This document shows positions 59,061 through 64,000 of a stretch of DNA of 64,000 bases, in pieces (the stretch's first letter is position 1; every line of letters starts with the position of its first letter). The notes below the pieces were generated by a model. The model made no database searches. It was not told the origin of the DNA and saw nothing but the letters and a program-made list of their open reading frames with translations. Origin of the DNA: Thermothelomyces thermophilus ATCC 42464 (Eukaryota > Ascomycota > Sordariomycetes > Sordariales > Chaetomiaceae); contig NC_016477.1 of NCBI RefSeq assembly GCF_000226095.1, forward strand, positions 1,736,001 to 1,800,000. The letters are read 5' to 3'. The position numbers were made by a program, and so were the translations under genes.

Positions 59061-61610
59061 CTATACTATAGTTACTGTATTACTATCCCTATCGGAAATA
59101 TCTTTACTATTAACCTCTAACTTGATAGCATTAAAAGCTTATATTACTGTCTGGTTAGACTATGACGTGTCTACTGGTAAGCCCTTATAGTTAGTGGTAA
59201 AAATGGGGTCGTCCGTTCGAGACGCTGTCTGTTTTACCTATTAGATAAGAGTACGTCTACCTTACTTACGATCTATCTAGAAATTGATCTTTCTAGCCTT
59301 AGTATAGTTATAGATTAACTCTAAGGAAACTCTCTTAGTATTAGTAAGGCGATTAAGGGAGGTTATAACTACTTCTAATAGGTATAAACCTTTAATATAT
59401 TAAAGGAAGGCCTTATTAGTAATAAGGTTTAGGTCTAGATAGTACTTTTAACTACGTTTCTTTTAGTAGCTCTCTATAAATCGTTAATATAGCTCCTAGC
59501 TGGAAAGATCTAGCTAAAGAGAGGTATAAGTACAAATAATATATTACTAGGTCCCCTAATTAGCTATAATAGCTATATCCTTACTAAGGATCTTAACTTA
59601 CTAGCTTTCTAAAAGACTAGAATCTCTCTTACCTAAAATCTATTTAAAACTAAGCTAATAGATAAGACCGTTATAGATATCCTTTACTAAGGCTAGACAT
59701 CTATAGGTAAAGTATATCTAGTCATTATAATAATAGTAGCTATAAGGTATAGCTAAGGTTAAACTTAGCCAGAACCTACCACTCTTCTTCTTTTGTTAAG
59801 ACTCTTAAGTAGCCGACAGGTAGGTCTAGATCTCCTTAATCTTATTATCGCTTAGGTCGTCCGTCCGGTCATAGGAACGCCTTCCCCTATCTAAGGATTT
59901 ATAGCTAACTTTGCCTTTGTTAATCCGAAGCTTATATAAGGCGTCTATAAGCCTGTCGACGATCTTATCGAAGGTAGTATCCCTCTAGGCAGATAAACCT
60001 AAAGGACTCTCCTATACTTAGGGAGCTAAAGGACTCTTCTTAATAGTCTAGCTTACCTATAGTTTAACTTTTCCTCCTTTTAGATCTAGCTTATAATATA
60101 CTAACCTAGCGTTAACTCCTTTATATAGACACTCCTATATAAAGTTACGGAAGTCCTCCTACTCTATATTATTAACCTGCGAATCACCCTTCTTATAGAC
60201 CTAAAGACTAGTCTAGAGAGTAGGGGGAAATCTATCCTATACCTTCTAGATAGCCGACAACTAATAGACTGCTTTCTTTTTCTTTAGTACTTAGGTAAGT
60301 AGGACGTTAACGTACTCTAGGTAGTCATAGATAGACTTAGCTAAATCTGTATATTAGGAGTCTAAAAGACGTTCTAGCTCTTAAGTAGAGGTCTCCTAGT
60401 AAGAGTCGTTCTATTTCTAGCGTTCCTTAATAGCAGCTTCGAAAGTAGCCTAGTCCTTCTTCTTTAACTCTAGCTACTAATCTAGGATTTCTGAGAGGTC
60501 ATCTATATACTACTACTTAAAGTAAGAGATCTTATTGCTATTATCTTTACTAAAGATCTTATAAGCCTTTTCAAAATGCTTAAGGTATTTAGTAGTATTA
60601 TAACTAGAGAAGAGACTAGGTAATCCTTTATCTATTAGTAAAGGGAATATAACCCGAATAACTTTAGCAAGTCTGTCTACTATAATATCTGCTTAAGTAT
60701 AACGCTTGACTTCTAAGTCTAAAGTAAGGTTTCTAAACTCTAGCGATTAAGGCAACTCTAATAGCATCCTTTCTAACGAGGTTTCGGTATACCTAGATAT
60801 AAAAAGCATTAAGGGTAGCGATTCCGATTAAGGTATTTACTAAATTGATAAGAAGAGTAGTACCTAAGGTTACTATCCTTAATTACGCCTTCCTATTTAG
60901 GTAACTTCCTTAAAGGCGACTCTTCTATCTAAGTAGTTAATTTAGGAAGCCTTCCTCCTTTTCTTTAAGTCCCCCTATAACTAGTAAGATCGAATATAAA
61001 CTTAGTCTACTACTTTTACTCCTTTAGAATATACCTAATAAAGCTATTCTTAAACCTTCTAATAGGAGATACTCTATAATAATAGCGCTCTAACCTTTGA
61101 AGTTAGAACTCCTAAAATAATAAGATAAACCTATACTAGACCGCTAAAGAGTAGTAATATATAAATGGATATACCCTTGCTAGTAAGTGCTAGTACCAAG
61201 GTAACCAGGGCTAGGATAGCTATAAAGCTCTCCTCTAGCGCTTACGTGACCCTAAAATCTCGTTTCCGAATCCTAAACAGTTCTAGCGTCGCTAATCCGT
61301 ATTTCGGAGTTTCTATCCCTCTAGACAGACGTCGAACTCCTTTAAACTTATTATTCCGCAATTCCTGCCGTCTCTACTAGCAATATTATTATATTAGAGC
61401 AAGAGTAGTTCCCTAGCCTACCGCCAAACATACCAATCTCTTAGTACCTATATTCGCTCTTCTCGCTTTCCTAACAGTCTTACTATATATGCCTCTATAC
61501 GTATATCCTTGCTCTTCTATCGCGAATATTACTATCCTACCATACTCGAAGTCCGATAGTCCAATTTAGACTTAGAGCTAAGCTCTTCCCCGATTAAGCC
61601 CCTAAAAATA
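59061..61610 (-). mobile_element. D: Ty3/gypsy element, gag part, RIP-killed
   Basis: Continuation of D on the other side of E2; joining 51,501 to 59,061 restores one sequence. A gag-like frame on - near 60,420-60,600 reads TTKYLKHFEKAYKIFSKDNS and IDDLSEIL. The 5' end lies somewhere before 61,618, where repeat C copy 3 starts. No LTR was recognised. Confidence 0.55.
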
Positions 61611-61617
61611 TAAGCTA

Positions 61618-64000
61618 ATGCTAACCCTTTAGGGTACTACTTAGCACCTCTAGAACTAAACCTCCGTCTAGTCAGATAGGGAGGAGCGTCGGCTCAAAAT
61701 GTCCAGGGCATCCGAGTATTCGCGGTCATAGTAGGCAAGTCTAACCATCTAGACGGCAACAACGATAGGGGCGAAGGTGGCGGTAACGATGTCCCTCTAG
61801 ATAGACGTAGAAGAGTCTACTTACGTAGAAAAAGATACTCTAACTTACAAAAGAAAGAAGAACTATATCTTATCACTCTAATCTATCAGAGCAAACAAGT
61901 ATTGAAAGCTATCTGTTGTCCTTGTCTGTCTGTCTGGTACCCCTAGATAGGTAACCCCTATTTATGCCTATTATATATAGCAAAGCTCTATAGAACCGGA
62001 AAAACAAAACTATACTTTGAGTCCCTCTGGTTATATTAAGAACTTCTAGCCCTAGTCTATTATATAGTCCTATATATAAGGGAAAGAGGTAGCTAATATT
62101 CTATTTATTTACTAATAAACTAGGGCTTATAATCTAGTTAGGCCTCTATTATAATACCTTACTTAGATAGGGAATAGGCCCCTTATATAGCTCTTTAAAA
62201 AGCCTATTAAAATTGCTAGGTCTAGGGTAGTTTCTAGCCTCTAATCTTAGAGTCTAGCTTATAAGGAGGTACTATAGGAACTATCTTAATATTTTAGGGT
62301 CTTCCTCTAGGAGTAGTAAAGGCAGGCCGGTACCTAGCTAGTTTGGTCCTCTAGTTGGATAGAGAGATACCGATCCTTCTCTTCTTTGGTATTCTAAGTC
62401 TCTAATATTATTACTAAAGGTATTTAATGTTAGAAGACTTATATAGAGTTACTCGAAACCTAGATTACTAATATTTAGAAAAGAATCACTTAATAGAATA
62501 CTTACCTATCGGCTTCTAGCCTTCTAACTAGATATAGAAGACATTTTATTTAGTATTTTTGTAAGTAGCTGATTTGTAAAGTAGTTAGTTATTAGTTAAA
62601 AGTTAGAGGAGGGAGGGGGGTTTAAGTTAGAGATATTTATAGATCTTTAGGTTCCTCCTTAATTCCTTCCCTATCTAGTCATTCTAACCTAGGTTTACTA
62701 TTTTTAGGGCTATCCGAAGTAGCTACCTAGTTAGCCTTTATATAACTAGGTTATTCTTTATTATAACTCTAGGGTATAACCCCGAATTACTTTTCATCTA
62801 GTAGTAATAAAGAGATATAACCTATTATATAATAGGTTATTCTAGCCTAGGTATACCTTCTCTATATAGGAATCTATAGCTTCTAAAGCTCTAAAGTAGG
62901 TAGGTATAAAAGGATAAGTAGCCTTCTTCTCTCCCTAACTTCTTCTAGCTCTCGAATCCTCTAACCTACTCCTTATCTATATTAATCTTCCTCTACCTGG
63001 ATGGTTAGTGTCTTTCCCTTATATTACTTCCCCTTCGAACTTGCTATAAGCTTCTATAAGTAAGTTCGAATACTATAGTAACCAAGAGAGTTAAATGCTA
63101 GAGATATAAAACCTCTGTCTAGGAAGATATAGAAGTTAATAATAATATTAAACTAGTCCTTCCTATAATAACTAACCGACTAGTAGACTTAATAACTACC
63201 TAGGATAACCATTTTCTTATACCTCCTAAATTTATATAGGTAGTAAGAGTAGCTTACCTAGAAGATCCTCCTATATCTTTAGATAGTCTAGAAGTAGCCT
63301 TAATATAATACTAATATAAACTTTTCCTCTTATACTATAGATTCTTTACTATTAAGTACCTAAAGATATAGCTAGTTCTCTATATTTATTAGGAACTAAA
63401 CCTTAACCTAGATGCTCTAAAGAGGCTATTTAGAATCTTAAAGCTTACTCTTTCCTATATAGAATTCTTTTACCATTATAAGGGAGCCCTAGTAAAGCGA
63501 ATCTACCTAGTGTTTATAGAAGTTAATGATAATAGTCTATTTGGCTAGTAGATTTATACTATAATTACTTACTAAGCTTAAGTCCTTAGCCTATTTATTT
63601 AGGTATTTGGAGATATATAAAAATAGGTCTCTCTCTCTGGTTATATAAAGAGCTAAACCAGGGAATAGGAATCTAGCACTATACTAGGCCTATAAGTAGT
63701 TATATTAAAGGTTAACTACTAAGGTTACTCCTCCTAGTAGTAAGAAACCTATAACGATTCACGCTATATAGCTGTTCTATAGCTATATTTCTATAGGTCC
63801 CTTTCTAGACAGACGGTATGAAAATTACTACTAGACCGATAAGAAGTATTCTTAGGAAGATATAGTTAATGACGGCTCCTAAGATCTTGATCCTTAGCTC
63901 CTAGGGCAGGCTAAATTTAACCTAAATAGTTAGCCAAAGAACGTCTAGCTTACTATATAGAAGAAATGTATATAGATTTTAATAGATTTAGAAGAGGCTA
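61618..64000. repeat. Repeat C, copy 3 (internally deleted, runs off window)
   Basis: 61,618-62,060 aligns by eye with 42,568-43,010 and 62,065-64,000 with about 44,500-46,440. Compared with copy 2, roughly 1.48 kb (most of the - strand ORF) is missing. The start of the - ORF at 62,544 and the palindrome at 63,037-63,069 are kept. Confidence 0.75.

Larger units (their letters stand above)
29101..64000. other. RIP-mutated transposon block
   Basis: From about 29,100 the composition changes sharply. TA dinucleotides dominate, CA and TG are rare, and every conserved coding frame is broken mainly by TAG. Where LTR copies can be compared they differ mostly by C/T and G/A transitions. This is the RIP signature of filamentous ascomycetes. 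No intact host gene is seen in this block. The stretch 29,101-29,640 holds no recognisable element. Confidence 0.92.

Noticed and set aside
61165-61380. 71-codon frame on +
   Set aside because: Lies in mutated repeat DNA with no recognisable content.
1-64000. CRISPR arrays, bacterial operons, replication origins
   Set aside because: No regularly spaced repeats or prokaryotic signals; the window is eukaryotic with introns and RIP.

Overview
The window looks like filamentous ascomycete nuclear DNA. Genes have short introns with GT...AG ends and are separated by long microsatellite-rich spacers. The second half shows heavy repeat-induced point mutation (RIP), a fungal genome defence. Protein families and the RIP pattern fit a Sordariomycete, perhaps Sordariales/Chaetomiaceae; that placement is inference from memory, with no search run.

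Bases 1 to about 29,100 are GC-rich and gene-bearing, with nine genes supported by reconstructed exons whose phases all close. In order: a secreted FAD-linked oxidoreductase cut by the left edge (-), a seven-helix rhodopsin-domain membrane protein (-), a second FAD-linked oxidoreductase sharing four intron positions with the first (+), an intronless UbiA-type prenyltransferase (+), a short-chain dehydrogenase/reductase (+), an ACS-family MFS permease (-), a second rhodopsin-domain protein (+), a cupin with a C-terminal membrane segment (-), palmitoyl-protein thioesterase (-), and an AYR1-like reductase (-); with the partial edge gene that is ten genes. Oxidases, prenyltransferase, SDR and MFS pump close together resemble the tailoring half of a terpenoid or meroterpenoid cluster, but no backbone enzyme lies in the window, so this is a hypothesis.

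From about 29,100 to the end the DNA is a nest of dead transposons with CpA/TpG almost erased and TAG/TAA stops in every conserved frame. Two complete chromodomain-bearing Ty3/gypsy elements can be delimited to the base: E1 (30,481-38,010, sense strand -) and E2 (51,502-59,055, sense strand +). Each has equal-length LTRs and a perfect 5-bp target duplication. E1 sits inside an unrecognised repeat, here called C. E2 sits inside another Ty3/gypsy element, here called D. A 5'-truncated Tad-like LINE lies at about 39,200-42,545. Repeat C occurs three times (29,640 on; 42,568 on; 61,618 on).

The most unusual observation is that both E1 and E2 carry, between pol and the 3' LTR, a gene on the opposite strand. 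In E1 its N-terminal part has exactly the C-x2-C-x6-C-x8-C-x2-C-x6-C spacing of a fungal Zn(II)2Cys6 DNA-binding domain if three tyrosines are read as RIP-mutated cysteines. It is followed by an intron-like stretch and a charged helical tail. E2 carries a diverged version at the same place with the same terminal stop. An antisense transcription-factor-like cargo gene in fungal chromodomain retrotransposons is the candidate undescribed system.
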